From: Gemmatimonadota bacterium
Lineage (GTDB): Bacteria; Gemmatimonadota; Gemmatimonadetes; Gemmatimonadales; GWC2-71-9
NCBI GenBank assembly: GCA_003220985.1
Contig: QHTY01000038.1
Coordinates: forward strand, 1 to 5,749
Length of the DNA stretch: 5,749 nucleotides
Reading direction: 5' to 3'
Part shown: in pieces, positions 1 to 5,749 of the stretch
How positions within the stretch are numbered: the stretch's first letter is position 1
How the letters are laid out: every line of letters begins with the position of its first letter
Translations under genes and position numbers: made by a program
Notes under the pieces: model-generated
Seen by the model: only the letters and a program-made list of their open reading frames with translations
What the model was told of the DNA's origin: nothing
Database searches by the model: none

Positions 1-841
1 CGAGCGGTTGCGCCAGCTTCGCCAGCTGATCGGCCGTGTCGAGCGAGTCGTTCCTCCCGCCGATCAGTACATACTCGAGCGTCACGCGCCGTCGAAACTG
101 CTGCAGCGCCTCCACCAATTCGGGAAGCGTGTACTTCTTCTCGATCGGCATCAGCTCGCGACGCAGCGTGGGGTTGGGCGCGTGCAGGGACACGGCCAAC
201 CGAAACTGCTCCGGACGCTGGGCGAATTTCGCCAGGTTGGGCAGAATACCCACGGTGGAGATCGTGATGTGTCGGGCGCCGATGCCGAGCCCCTCCGCCT
301 GATTCAGAATCGTGAGCGTGGTGTCTACCGCGTCCCAATTGAGCAGCGGCTCCCCCATCCCCATGAACACGATGTTCGTGGGTTTCCGCGTTGGATCGCG
401 CATGACCAGCTCACGCACCTGCCCGGCGATCTCCGCGGCCGAGAGATTGCGACGAAAACCCATGCGCCCGGTCGCGCAGAAGATGCAGCCCAGGGCGCAG
501 CCCGCCTGCGACGAGATGCAGAGCGTGCGACGCTTCCCCTCAGGAATCAGCACCGATTCGATCGCTTCGCCGTCGTCCAGCGCCCACAGAGACTTCTCGG
601 TGCCGTCGCTGGAAACCTGATGCGTTTTCAGCGTCAATCTGCGCAGCGGAAAGGCTTCAGCGAGTGCTGTTCGTAGGGAAACAGCGAGATCTGTGGCGTC
701 GTCCCAGCGCGCCACGGGGCGCTGCCACAACCGGGGAAACACCTGCCGCACGCGATACGCCGTTTCGCCGCGCCGCGCGAGCCACTGCCCGAGCGCATCC
801 CGCGCGCCGTCGGGCGTGAGACTCAGGAGGTCGATGCTCAC
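1..841 (-). CDS. rlmN: 23S rRNA (adenine-C2)-methyltransferase RlmN, 3' end cut by the window edge
   Basis: Radical-SAM enzyme that in its family methylates C2 of A2503 in 23S rRNA and of A37 in some tRNAs, in the cytoplasm. I translated 280 residues from a GTG at 841. Residues 1-90 match the family's N-terminal accessory region (IDLLSLTPDGARDAL, then TEKSLWAL). The 4Fe-4S motif CALGCIFC has Cys115, Cys119 and Cys122, preceded by Glu95 and Cys108 at the same spacing as in the E. coli enzyme. FMGMGEPLLN (159-168) is the SAM-binding GEP motif; HITISTVG and LAVSLHAPN follow. The family is usually about 350-380 residues, so roughly the last 70-100 are missing, including the second catalytic cysteine. 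The GTG start is supported because it overlaps the upstream gene's stop (GTGA, 838-841) and places the conserved N-terminus correctly. The reading frame is intact to the edge. Confidence 0.96.
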   Translation of the reverse strand, partial: MSIDLLSLTPDGARDALGQWLARRGETAYRVRQVFPRLWQRPVARWDDATDLAVSLRTALAEAFPLRRLTLKTHQVSSDGTEKSLWALDDGEAIESVLIPEGKRRTLCISSQAGCALGCIFCATGRMGFRRNLSAAEIAGQVRELVMRDPTRKPTNIVFMGMGEPLLNWDAVDTTLTILNQAEGLGIGARHITISTVGILPNLAKFAQRPEQFRLAVSLHAPNPTLRRELMPIEKKYTLPELVEALQQFRRRVTLEYVLIGGRNDSLDTADQLAKLAQPL

Positions 842-1755
842 CGAAACCGCGCGTCCACACCGACGCGATACGCCGAGCCCAGGTCATTCACGCCGGCGTC
901 GCGGGCGAGTGTGATGTGGTATTTCCCGATGGCGATCCGCACCCCGGCTACGGGTCGCCAGCTCACACCGCGATTGCCATAGCCTCCCTCGCGCGCCAGC
1001 ATCAGGTCGAGCGCCAGCGTTTTCGAGAACTCCGCGCCCGCGCCGAACTGGTGGTCCGCGGTGAAGCCGTGCGCGAACGAGATCCCATATCGCCCCCGGA
1101 CAACCACGCGATCACCAGACAGGGGACCGCTCCAGATCCGCCCCTCGATGCCGGCGTAGATATCCTGCGATGGGTCGTTGGATTCTAGGGAGGAGAAGAA
1201 GTGCGTAGCAGCCGCCACGCGCAGCCGGTCGTTCGCGAAGGTGCGGCTCGCGCCGACATCCATCGTCAATCGATCGGCTTGGGCTTTGTCGAGCCGCGTC
1301 TCGTGAAAGGCTAGCGTCGCGCCGACGCTGGTCCTCGCGACCAAGCGCGACCAGGTCACGCCGGCCGCGAACGTGTACACGGAAATCACACCGCCGGTGG
1401 GGTCGGGGCTGTCGATGGTCTGCGAGATATCGCTGAGACCGACGCGGCCGAACAGGACGCCAACTTGCCCGAGTGCGCCGGCCGGTACCCGCACGGTGGC
1501 GATGACGCCGGTTGCGTCCACAGCGGAAGGCGTCTGAATGGCCTCCACCCCGAGTTGCAACCGTGCCCCGTCCTCCGTTTGAGCGGGATTCCAGAGTGCC
1601 GCCGCGGGGCCGACCGCGAGGGCGGCCGGCGTGGCGAGCGTCGTCGCGGCAACGCGCCAGAGTGTCGTTCCGGCCGCCTGCTGCGCCGTCGCCCGCGGGC
1701 CGCCGAGCGCGAGCAGTCCAACAAGCAGCAGGCCAATGCGTTGCATGCCGAACAT
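838..1755 (-). CDS. Secreted, probable outer-membrane beta-barrel protein of unrecognised family
   Basis: I do not recognise this 305-residue protein. It has a clear signal peptide: a short basic start, a hydrophobic core (LLLVGLLALGG, residues 9-19) and a likely signal peptidase I site after ATA (22-24). The mature part is rich in Gly, Ala, Val and Thr, with alternating polar/hydrophobic stretches and no long hydrophobic helix, as in beta-barrels. It ends in an amphipathic strand (YRVGVDARFR), although the last residue is Arg, not the usual aromatic. ALAVGPAAALWNPAQ (45-59) recalls the N-terminal 'NPA' segment of FadL/PorV-like barrels, a weak resemblance. A second ATG at 1746 (Met4) gives a more ordinary signal peptide and could be the true start; neither has a good ribosome-binding site. 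The 3' end overlaps rlmN by 4 nt, so the genes are probably co-transcribed. The gene call is fairly secure; the barrel assignment is inference. Confidence 0.8.
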   Translation of the reverse strand: MFGMQRIGLLLVGLLALGGPRATAQQAAGTTLWRVAATTLATPAALAVGPAAALWNPAQTEDGARLQLGVEAIQTPSAVDATGVIATVRVPAGALGQVGVLFGRVGLSDISQTIDSPDPTGGVISVYTFAAGVTWSRLVARTSVGATLAFHETRLDKAQADRLTMDVGASRTFANDRLRVAAATHFFSSLESNDPSQDIYAGIEGRIWSGPLSGDRVVVRGRYGISFAHGFTADHQFGAGAEFSKTLALDLMLAREGGYGNRGVSWRPVAGVRIAIGKYHITLARDAGVNDLGSAYRVGVDARFR

Positions 1756-1827
1756 TTACCGTGGCATGTGGCGCTGTCAACACAAGTCAACTATCTTCAA
1801 TCGGTTACGGCACTTGGACATACTCCA
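1756..1827. promoter_or_regulatory. Divergent intergenic promoter region
   Basis: This is the only gene-free stretch between the two divergent groups, so it should hold promoters for both. On the minus strand a perfect TTGACA -35 (1780-1775) lies 16 bp from a poor -10-like TAAATG (1758-1753). That would put the transcript start very near the barrel gene's ATG codons and suggests a very short or absent leader. On the plus strand TATCTT (1792-1797) is a four-of-six -10 match without a good -35. No Rho-independent terminator is visible. The promoter assignments are inference from consensus only. Confidence 0.4.
1776..1791. repeat. Direct repeat GTCAAC x2, 10-bp period
   Basis: GTCAAC occurs at 1776-1781 and again at 1786-1791, separated by ACAA. 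The 10-bp period places both copies on the same helical face. The left copy overlaps the TTGACA -35-like box of the minus-strand promoter, a position where a bound regulator could act on one or both divergent promoters. The repeat is seen directly; a binding role is speculative. Confidence 0.35.
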
Positions 1828-2286
1828 TTGCGGCTTTCCGAACTGCTGACGCCCGACCGCATCCGGGTCCCCATTCGGGCCCAGAGCAAGGAGGGCGTGC
1901 TGCGGGAGTTGGTCGAGCTCCTGGTCGGGAGCAATGGAGCCGCTCCGGACGTGTTGCAGGCGGTCATGGAGCGAGAGCGCCAATTCCCGACGGGCATTGG
2001 CTACGGAGTCGCGGTTCCACACGGAAAGACCCCAGCCCTCGCCAATCTCATCGCGGTGGCCGGCACCGCGCGAACCCCCGTGCCTTATGAAACCGTCGAT
2101 GGGGAGCCGGTCCGGCTGTTTTTCCTGCTCGCTGGCCCCGAGTCGCAAGCGGGAGCGCACGTGAAGGCGCTGAGCCGGATCTCGCGGCTCGTGCGGCGCG
2201 AGCCGATTCGCGCGCGCCTGCTGGCGGCCCGCGACGCAGAGGAGTTCTACCACATTCTCGTCGAGGCTGAGAGGGGGGGCGCATAA
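1828..2286 (+). CDS. PTS EIIA-type phosphocarrier protein (fructose/nitrogen class, PtsN-like)
   Basis: This 152-residue protein is a single EIIA domain of the fructose/mannitol/Ntr superfamily, close in length to E. coli PtsN (163 aa). Such proteins take a phosphate from HPr/NPr on a histidine; they pass it to a sugar permease or, in the Ntr branch, act as regulators. The signature GIGYGVAVPHGKT spans residues 56-68, with His65 as the predicted phosphorylation site. LRLSELLTPDRI at the N-terminus and LFFLLAGP in the core also fit. I chose the TTG at 1828 because conserved sequence begins right there. The only other in-frame start nearby, GTG 1768, would add 20 non-conserved residues. Only a weak GGA (1816-1818) precedes the TTG. 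No EI, HPr or permease gene lies in the window, so a regulatory (Ntr-like) role is more likely than sugar uptake; that is inference. The stop is 8 nt before aspS. Confidence 0.88.
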   Translation: MRLSELLTPDRIRVPIRAQSKEGVLRELVELLVGSNGAAPDVLQAVMERERQFPTGIGYGVAVPHGKTPALANLIAVAGTARTPVPYETVDGEPVRLFFLLAGPESQAGAHVKALSRISRLVRREPIRARLLAARDAEEFYHILVEAERGGA

Positions 2287-2294
2287 ACGCCAGC

Positions 2295-4082
2295 GTGACT
2301 CGGACGACCCTGCGAACCCATCGGTGTGGCGCGCTCCGCGCCGCCGACGTTGGACAGCGGGTCCGGCTGGGAGGCTGGGTTCATCGTCGCCGCGACCTCG
2401 GCGGCATCGTCTTTCTCGATCTGCGCGATCGCGACGGCCTGGTCCAGGTCGCGGTCGGCCCGGGCTGGGCCTCGCCTGACCTCGTCTTCCGTGCCCAAAC
2501 CGTGGGCACGGAAGCGGTCGTCGTGGTGGAGGGTGAGGTCGTCGCCCGCCCGCCGGCGATGCGCAACAGCGAGCTCGCGACGGGGGACGTCGAAGTGCAC
2601 GCGACCGCGTTCCAGGTCGTCGGTCCGGCCGAGACACCCGCGATCCCGGTGGCGCGCGGCAAGGGCGACGAGTTGCCCGCCGAAGAGCTGCGCCTCAAGC
2701 ACCGGCACCTCGATCTCCGGCGCCCCGAGCTGCAAGCGAATCTCATCATGCGCCACAGGCTGGCGCAGCGCGCCCGGCGTGTGCTCAGCGAGCTCGACTT
2801 CCTCGAGATCGAGACGCCGATCTTGACCAAGCCGACGCCGGAGGGCGCTCGCGATTACCTGGTACCCTCGCGCGTGCACCCGGGCGAGTTCTACGCGCTG
2901 CCGCAATCGCCGCAGATCTACAAACAGCTCCTCATGGTGGCGGGATTCGACCGCTACTTCCAGCTGTCGCGCTGCTTCCGGGACGAGGATCTGCGCTATG
3001 ACCGGCAGCCCGAGTTCACGCAGATCGACATCGAGGCGTCGTTCGTCACGCAGGACGACGTGCTCGCCATTGTGGAGGCCGTGCTGGTCGCCCTCTGGGA
3101 CGAGGCAGGGCACAGGATCGAGCGGCCGTTCACGCGGTTGTCCTGGCGCGACGCGATGGAGCGCTACGGGACCGACAAGCCCGACCTGCGTTACGATTTC
3201 GAGATCAAGGACTTCAGCCGCTGGGCCAAGACCGACGGGAAGATCGTCGGCGAGGCGGTGCGCCAGAAGCTGGAAGGGAAGGACGCGCGCCTTCGCGGCA
3301 TCGTCGTACCGGGCGGCGCGGCGTTCTCGCGCAAGGACATCGATCGCTTGTCGCAAGAAGTGAAGCAGGTGGGTGGCTGGGGCCCCGCATGGGTGAAGCG
3401 CCAGGGCGAGCAGGTGTCCGGCTCGATTGCGAAGGACGCCGACGTCGAGACGCTGGGTGCGCTCGGCGTGCGCGACGGGGATCTCGCACTGCTCACCGTC
3501 GGGGCGGACCAGGTGACGTCGCCCGCGCTCGACAAGGTTCGCCGGGAAGTGATCCGCCGGCTCGCGCCCGCGCCGAAGGCGGCGCACGCCCTCTGCTGGG
3601 TCGTGGACTTCCCGCTGTTCGAGCCGGATCCGGAGACCGGGAAACCGGTGTTCGCCCATCACCCGTTTACGTCGCCGCATCCCGACGACATGGACAAGCT
3701 CGACAGCGACCCGTTCGCCTGTCGCGCGCTGCACTACGACGCGGTTTACAACGGCAACGAGCTTGGCTCGGGCTCGATCCGCATCACCGATCCGGCCATC
3801 CAGCGCACGGTTTTCCGCCATCTCGGACTTTCGCCGGCGGAGGTCGACGCCCGGTTCGGTTTCTTGCTGACGGCGCTCGCGGCGGGCGCGCCGCCCCACG
3901 GCGGTTTTGCGATCGGCTTTGACCGCACGGCGATGCTGCTCGTCGGGGCCGGCTCGATGCGTGACGTGATCGCGTTTCCCAAGACGACTGCGGCCCGCGC
4001 GTTGTTCGAAGGCGCGCCGGCGCCGGCGCGGCCCGAGGATCTCGCGGCCCTACACATCAAGGTGGTGCCTCCTCATGAGTGA
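2295..4082 (+). CDS. aspS: Aspartyl-tRNA synthetase, bacterial type
   Basis: Class IIb synthetase that charges tRNA with aspartate in the cytoplasm; 595 residues, a typical length for the bacterial form with a GAD insertion. Residues 1-110 are the OB-fold anticodon-binding domain (GGWVHRRRDLGG, 26-37). LKHRHLDLRR (134-143) leads into the catalytic core. Motif 2 is CFRDED (Phe228, Arg229, Asp230, Glu231), preceded by QSPQIYKQLLM. The GAD insertion occupies about 295-430. Motif 3 is GFAIGFDRTAML, with the ATP-binding Arg544. The tail ALFEGAPAPARPEDLAALHIKVV matches the family end. The GTG start at 2295 sits five residues before the conserved RTHRCG segment. It has no well-spaced ribosome-binding site: the nearest purine run (2271-2279) is 15 nt or more away, so translation may depend on ribosomes leaving the EIIA gene 8 nt upstream. 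The 3' end overlaps phoH by 8 nt. His30 may bear on tRNA specificity. Confidence 0.98.
   Translation: MTRTTLRTHRCGALRAADVGQRVRLGGWVHRRRDLGGIVFLDLRDRDGLVQVAVGPGWASPDLVFRAQTVGTEAVVVVEGEVVARPPAMRNSELATGDVEVHATAFQVVGPAETPAIPVARGKGDELPAEELRLKHRHLDLRRPELQANLIMRHRLAQRARRVLSELDFLEIETPILTKPTPEGARDYLVPSRVHPGEFYALPQSPQIYKQLLMVAGFDRYFQLSRCFRDEDLRYDRQPEFTQIDIEASFVTQDDVLAIVEAVLVALWDEAGHRIERPFTRLSWRDAMERYGTDKPDLRYDFEIKDFSRWAKTDGKIVGEAVRQKLEGKDARLRGIVVPGGAAFSRKDIDRLSQEVKQVGGWGPAWVKRQGEQVSGSIAKDADVETLGALGVRDGDLALLTVGADQVTSPALDKVRREVIRRLAPAPKAAHALCWVVDFPLFEPDPETGKPVFAHHPFTSPHPDDMDKLDSDPFACRALHYDAVYNGNELGSGSIRITDPAIQRTVFRHLGLSPAEVDARFGFLLTALAAGAPPHGGFAIGFDRTAMLLVGAGSMRDVIAFPKTTAARALFEGAPAPARPEDLAALHIKVVPPHE
4059..4065 (+). 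promoter_or_regulatory. Ribosome-binding site for phoH, inside the end of aspS
   Basis: AAGGTGG lies 9 nt before the ATG at 4075, within the last codons of aspS. It supports that start over later ones and shows that phoH can be initiated independently despite the 8-nt overlap. Confidence 0.6.
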
Positions 4083-5037
4083 CGACGTCATCCACCGGCT
4101 GTCCGTGGAAGGCGTGGATCCGCTGGCATTGGCCGGCGTGAACGACGCCAATCTCCTCGAGCTCGCCAAGCGGCTCGGCGTGCGCGTCTCGCTGCGGGGC
4201 GACAGCCTCTCACTCGCGGGACCGGCAGCCGCCATCGAGCGGGCGGGGCAGGTCACGCAGGCGCTGATCGACCTCGCGCGCATGGGGGAGACCATCGACG
4301 TCCACGACGTCGAACGCCTGATCTCCGATGAAGCGCATGGCGAGCTCGGGCGCGAAGGCGCGGTCACCGATCCGGTGAAGATCATCCTGCCGGGGCTGCG
4401 CCGCGTCATCCAGCCGAAGACCGCCGGGCAACGCGAGTATCTCCGGTCCATCGCCGAGCACGACATCGTCATCGGCATCGGCCCGGCGGGCACCGGCAAG
4501 ACCTATCTCGCGGTTGCCGCGGCCGTGGACGCGCTCGCGCGGAAACGCGTCCGGCGCATCATTCTCGCTCGGCCCGCCGTCGAAGCCGGCGAGAACCTCG
4601 GCTTCCTGCCGGGCGATCTGCAGGAGAAGGTCGATCCGTACCTGCGACCGCTGTATGACGCGCTCGAGGACATGATGCCGCGCGAGCGCGTGCAGAAGGC
4701 GCTCGAGACGCGCACGATCGAAATCGCGCCGCTGGCCTACATGCGCGGGCGCACCTTGAGCGATGCATTCGTGATCCTCGATGAGGCGCAGAACGCGACC
4801 GGGATGCAGATGAAGATGTTTCTCACGCGCCTCGGGGTGAATTCGCGCGCGGTGATCACGGGCGACAAGACACAAATCGATCTCCCGAACCGCGAGGACT
4901 CCGGCTTGCTCCAGGTCGAGCGGATCCTGCCGGGCATCGAGGGAATCGGCTTCGTCTATCTCGGCGACGCGGATGTCGTGCGCCACCGGCTGGTGCGCGA
5001 CATCATCCGCGCCTACGCCGAAGACGCGCAGGGTTGA
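4075..5037 (+). CDS. phoH: PhoH-family ATPase (PhoL/YbeZ type)
   Basis: Cytoplasmic P-loop ATPase of 320 residues, related to the helicase-fold PhoH domain. Its precise function is unsettled; relatives are tied to RNA metabolism and to the endonuclease YbeY. Residues 1-100 form the N-terminal KH-like region usual for the longer PhoH proteins. The ATPase domain has Walker A GPAGTGKT (136-143, Lys142), the conserved ARPAVEAGENLGFLPGDLQEK block, Walker B VILDEAQN (233-240, Asp236-Glu237), then TGDKTQIDLP and the closing VRHRLVRDII block. All expected motifs are intact, so it should be active. The ATG at 4075 lies inside the aspS stop region (ATGAGTGA), has a good ribosome-binding site and gives a family-typical start. 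The next gene begins 1 nt after its stop. PhoH followed by a PgpH-like 7TM-HD gene is a recurrent arrangement in bacteria, commonly with ybeY next, which would lie beyond the window. Confidence 0.96.
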   Translation: MSDDVIHRLSVEGVDPLALAGVNDANLLELAKRLGVRVSLRGDSLSLAGPAAAIERAGQVTQALIDLARMGETIDVHDVERLISDEAHGELGREGAVTDPVKIILPGLRRVIQPKTAGQREYLRSIAEHDIVIGIGPAGTGKTYLAVAAAVDALARKRVRRIILARPAVEAGENLGFLPGDLQEKVDPYLRPLYDALEDMMPRERVQKALETRTIEIAPLAYMRGRTLSDAFVILDEAQNATGMQMKMFLTRLGVNSRAVITGDKTQIDLPNREDSGLLQVERILPGIEGIGFVYLGDADVVRHRLVRDIIRAYAEDAQG

Positions 5038-5038
5038 G

Positions 5039-5749
5039 ATGCAGCTTCCCACGCAGGACACGGTGCGCTATCACCTCGTGCGCTGGGTGTGGGTCCCGGC
5101 GCTCGCGCTGGTGGCGCAGATCGCGTTCCCGTCGAGCAGTGCCGACGTCGCGCCATTGCTCGAGCCGGGTGCCCAGTCCGACAAGGAAATCGTCGCGCCC
5201 TTCAACTTTGTCGTGAACAAGTCGGAAGATGAGCTGCAGCGTGAGGCGGAAGAGCTCGCCGCCACGGCCAAGCCGATCTACGAGTTCCGCCAGCACGCCT
5301 ACGACAGCACGGCCACGACGATGGCGGCGTTCTTCAGCGCCGTGGATGCGGCCGCCGATCAGGGACCCCAGGCCATCATCCACGCGGCGAGCGATTACGG
5401 CGTCCCGCTCACGCCGCAGGAGGCCGCGTATCTCAGCAAGGGTGGCAAGCGGCGCCCGCTTGAGCAGGCGCTCGACCGGTTGTCCGACCGCACCCTCGCG
5501 CAGGGCGTCACCGGGCCCGGTGTGCTCCAGAGCGAGCAGTCGCGGGAGCTGATCGTCCGCCGCGGCTCGACCGAGTCGTCGGTTCAGCGGGATCAGGTGC
5601 TGACGTTCGCGCAATACCTGAACCGGGCCAAGCAGTTGCATCCCGACGCCGGCTCGAGCGTGGGCGACGTGTTGTACCTCAAGCTCGTGCGGCAGTTCTT
5701 CCGGCCGACCTTGATCCCCAAACCGCTGGAAACGGAGCGGCGCCGCAAC
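5039..5749 (+). CDS. 7TM-HD membrane protein, PgpH/YqfF-like, N-terminal part only
   Basis: The reading frame is open from ATG 5039 to the window edge (237 residues, no stop). A short basic N-terminus precedes one hydrophobic segment (about 13-30, LVRWVWVPALALVAQIAF), then a soluble region matching the extracellular 7TMR-HDED domain. Key matches are EIVAPFNFVVNKSEDEL (50-66), the PIYEF turn shortly after, and FFRPTLIP (220-227), which in the family closes this domain before the seven membrane helices. Full-length relatives have about 700-750 residues and end in a cytoplasmic HD domain; PgpH of Listeria is a c-di-AMP phosphodiesterase. The helices and HD residues lie outside the window, so catalytic activity cannot be judged. 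The start is 1 nt after the phoH stop, with AGGG (5030-5033) 5 nt upstream as a modest ribosome-binding site. An operon with phoH is very likely. Confidence 0.9.
   Translation, partial: MQLPTQDTVRYHLVRWVWVPALALVAQIAFPSSSADVAPLLEPGAQSDKEIVAPFNFVVNKSEDELQREAEELAATAKPIYEFRQHAYDSTATTMAAFFSAVDAAADQGPQAIIHAASDYGVPLTPQEAAYLSKGGKRRPLEQALDRLSDRTLAQGVTGPGVLQSEQSRELIVRRGSTESSVQRDQVLTFAQYLNRAKQLHPDAGSSVGDVLYLKLVRQFFRPTLIPKPLETERRRN

Noticed and set aside
8..676. A 222-codon open frame on the plus strand at the left edge
   Set aside because: It lies antisense to rlmN, whose radical-SAM motif and GEP motif are clear on the minus strand.
1465..1827. A long N-terminal extension of the EIIA protein (frame open from 1465)
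   Set aside because: It runs antisense through the signal-peptide region of the barrel gene and is Arg/Gly-rich; conserved EIIA sequence begins only at 1828.
2247..3899. A 550-codon open frame on the minus strand opposite aspS
   Set aside because: It is a shadow of aspS: GC-rich codon bias removes stops from this antisense frame. Its translation is Arg/His/Leu/Glu-rich with no recognisable domain, while the plus-strand frame has every AspRS motif.
4013..4030. An 18-bp perfect palindrome of alternating GC and CG near the end of aspS
   Set aside because: It encodes part of the Ala/Pro-rich EGAPAPARP stretch and consists only of G and C; in this composition it is expected by chance, and it is neither followed by a T-run nor placed as a terminator.
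4059..4074. Possible hairpin between AAGGTGG and CCTCCTC hiding the phoH start
   Set aside because: The best pairing is only three base pairs, or needs a two-base loop with a T-T mismatch, so it would not form a stable structure.
4210..5061. A 283-codon open frame on the minus strand opposite phoH
   Set aside because: Same antisense effect; the translation is Arg/Asp-rich without motifs, and the opposite strand encodes an intact PhoH ATPase.

Overview
The window is GC-rich and fully bacterial. It carries six protein-coding genes packed into two divergent gene groups that leave a shared intergenic gap of about 70 bp (1756-1827). There are no tRNA or rRNA genes, insertion sequences, CRISPR arrays or other signs of mobile DNA. 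Gene content and order, the bacterial-type AspRS and the PhoH-PgpH pairing point to a high-GC Gram-negative-type bacterium; I lean towards Gemmatimonadota. That assignment rests on memory of family style, not on a database search.

Minus strand, 1-1755: a secreted, probably outer-membrane beta-barrel protein (1755 to 838) is followed by the radical-SAM methyltransferase RlmN (from 841, running off the left edge). Stop and start overlap in GTGA, so the two are probably co-transcribed and translationally coupled. The barrel protein has no name I recognise.

Plus strand, 1828-5749: a PTS EIIA-type phosphocarrier protein (fructose/Ntr class), aspartyl-tRNA synthetase (aspS), a PhoH-family ATPase, and the N-terminal 237 residues of a 7TM-HD membrane protein of the PgpH/YqfF family, which runs off the right edge. 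The junctions are an 8-nt gap, an 8-nt overlap and a 1-nt gap, so this reads as one operon. PhoH next to a PgpH-like gene is a long-known bacterial arrangement, often followed by ybeY and era, and it links RNA metabolism with nucleotide second-messenger turnover. The PTS EIIA and aspS genes at the head are an addition to that core. Together the operon would couple a phosphorylation-based metabolic sensor, aminoacyl-tRNA supply, ribosome/RNA quality control and probably c-di-AMP degradation.

Most of the window is conserved housekeeping sequence, and I found no convincing undescribed system. The points most worth a second look are: a G-run at the end of the EIIA gene where a -1 slip would run straight into aspS; an AspRS anticodon-binding domain with residues reminiscent of non-discriminating enzymes; the coupling of an unknown barrel protein to rlmN; and a 10-bp-spaced direct repeat in the divergent promoter region.
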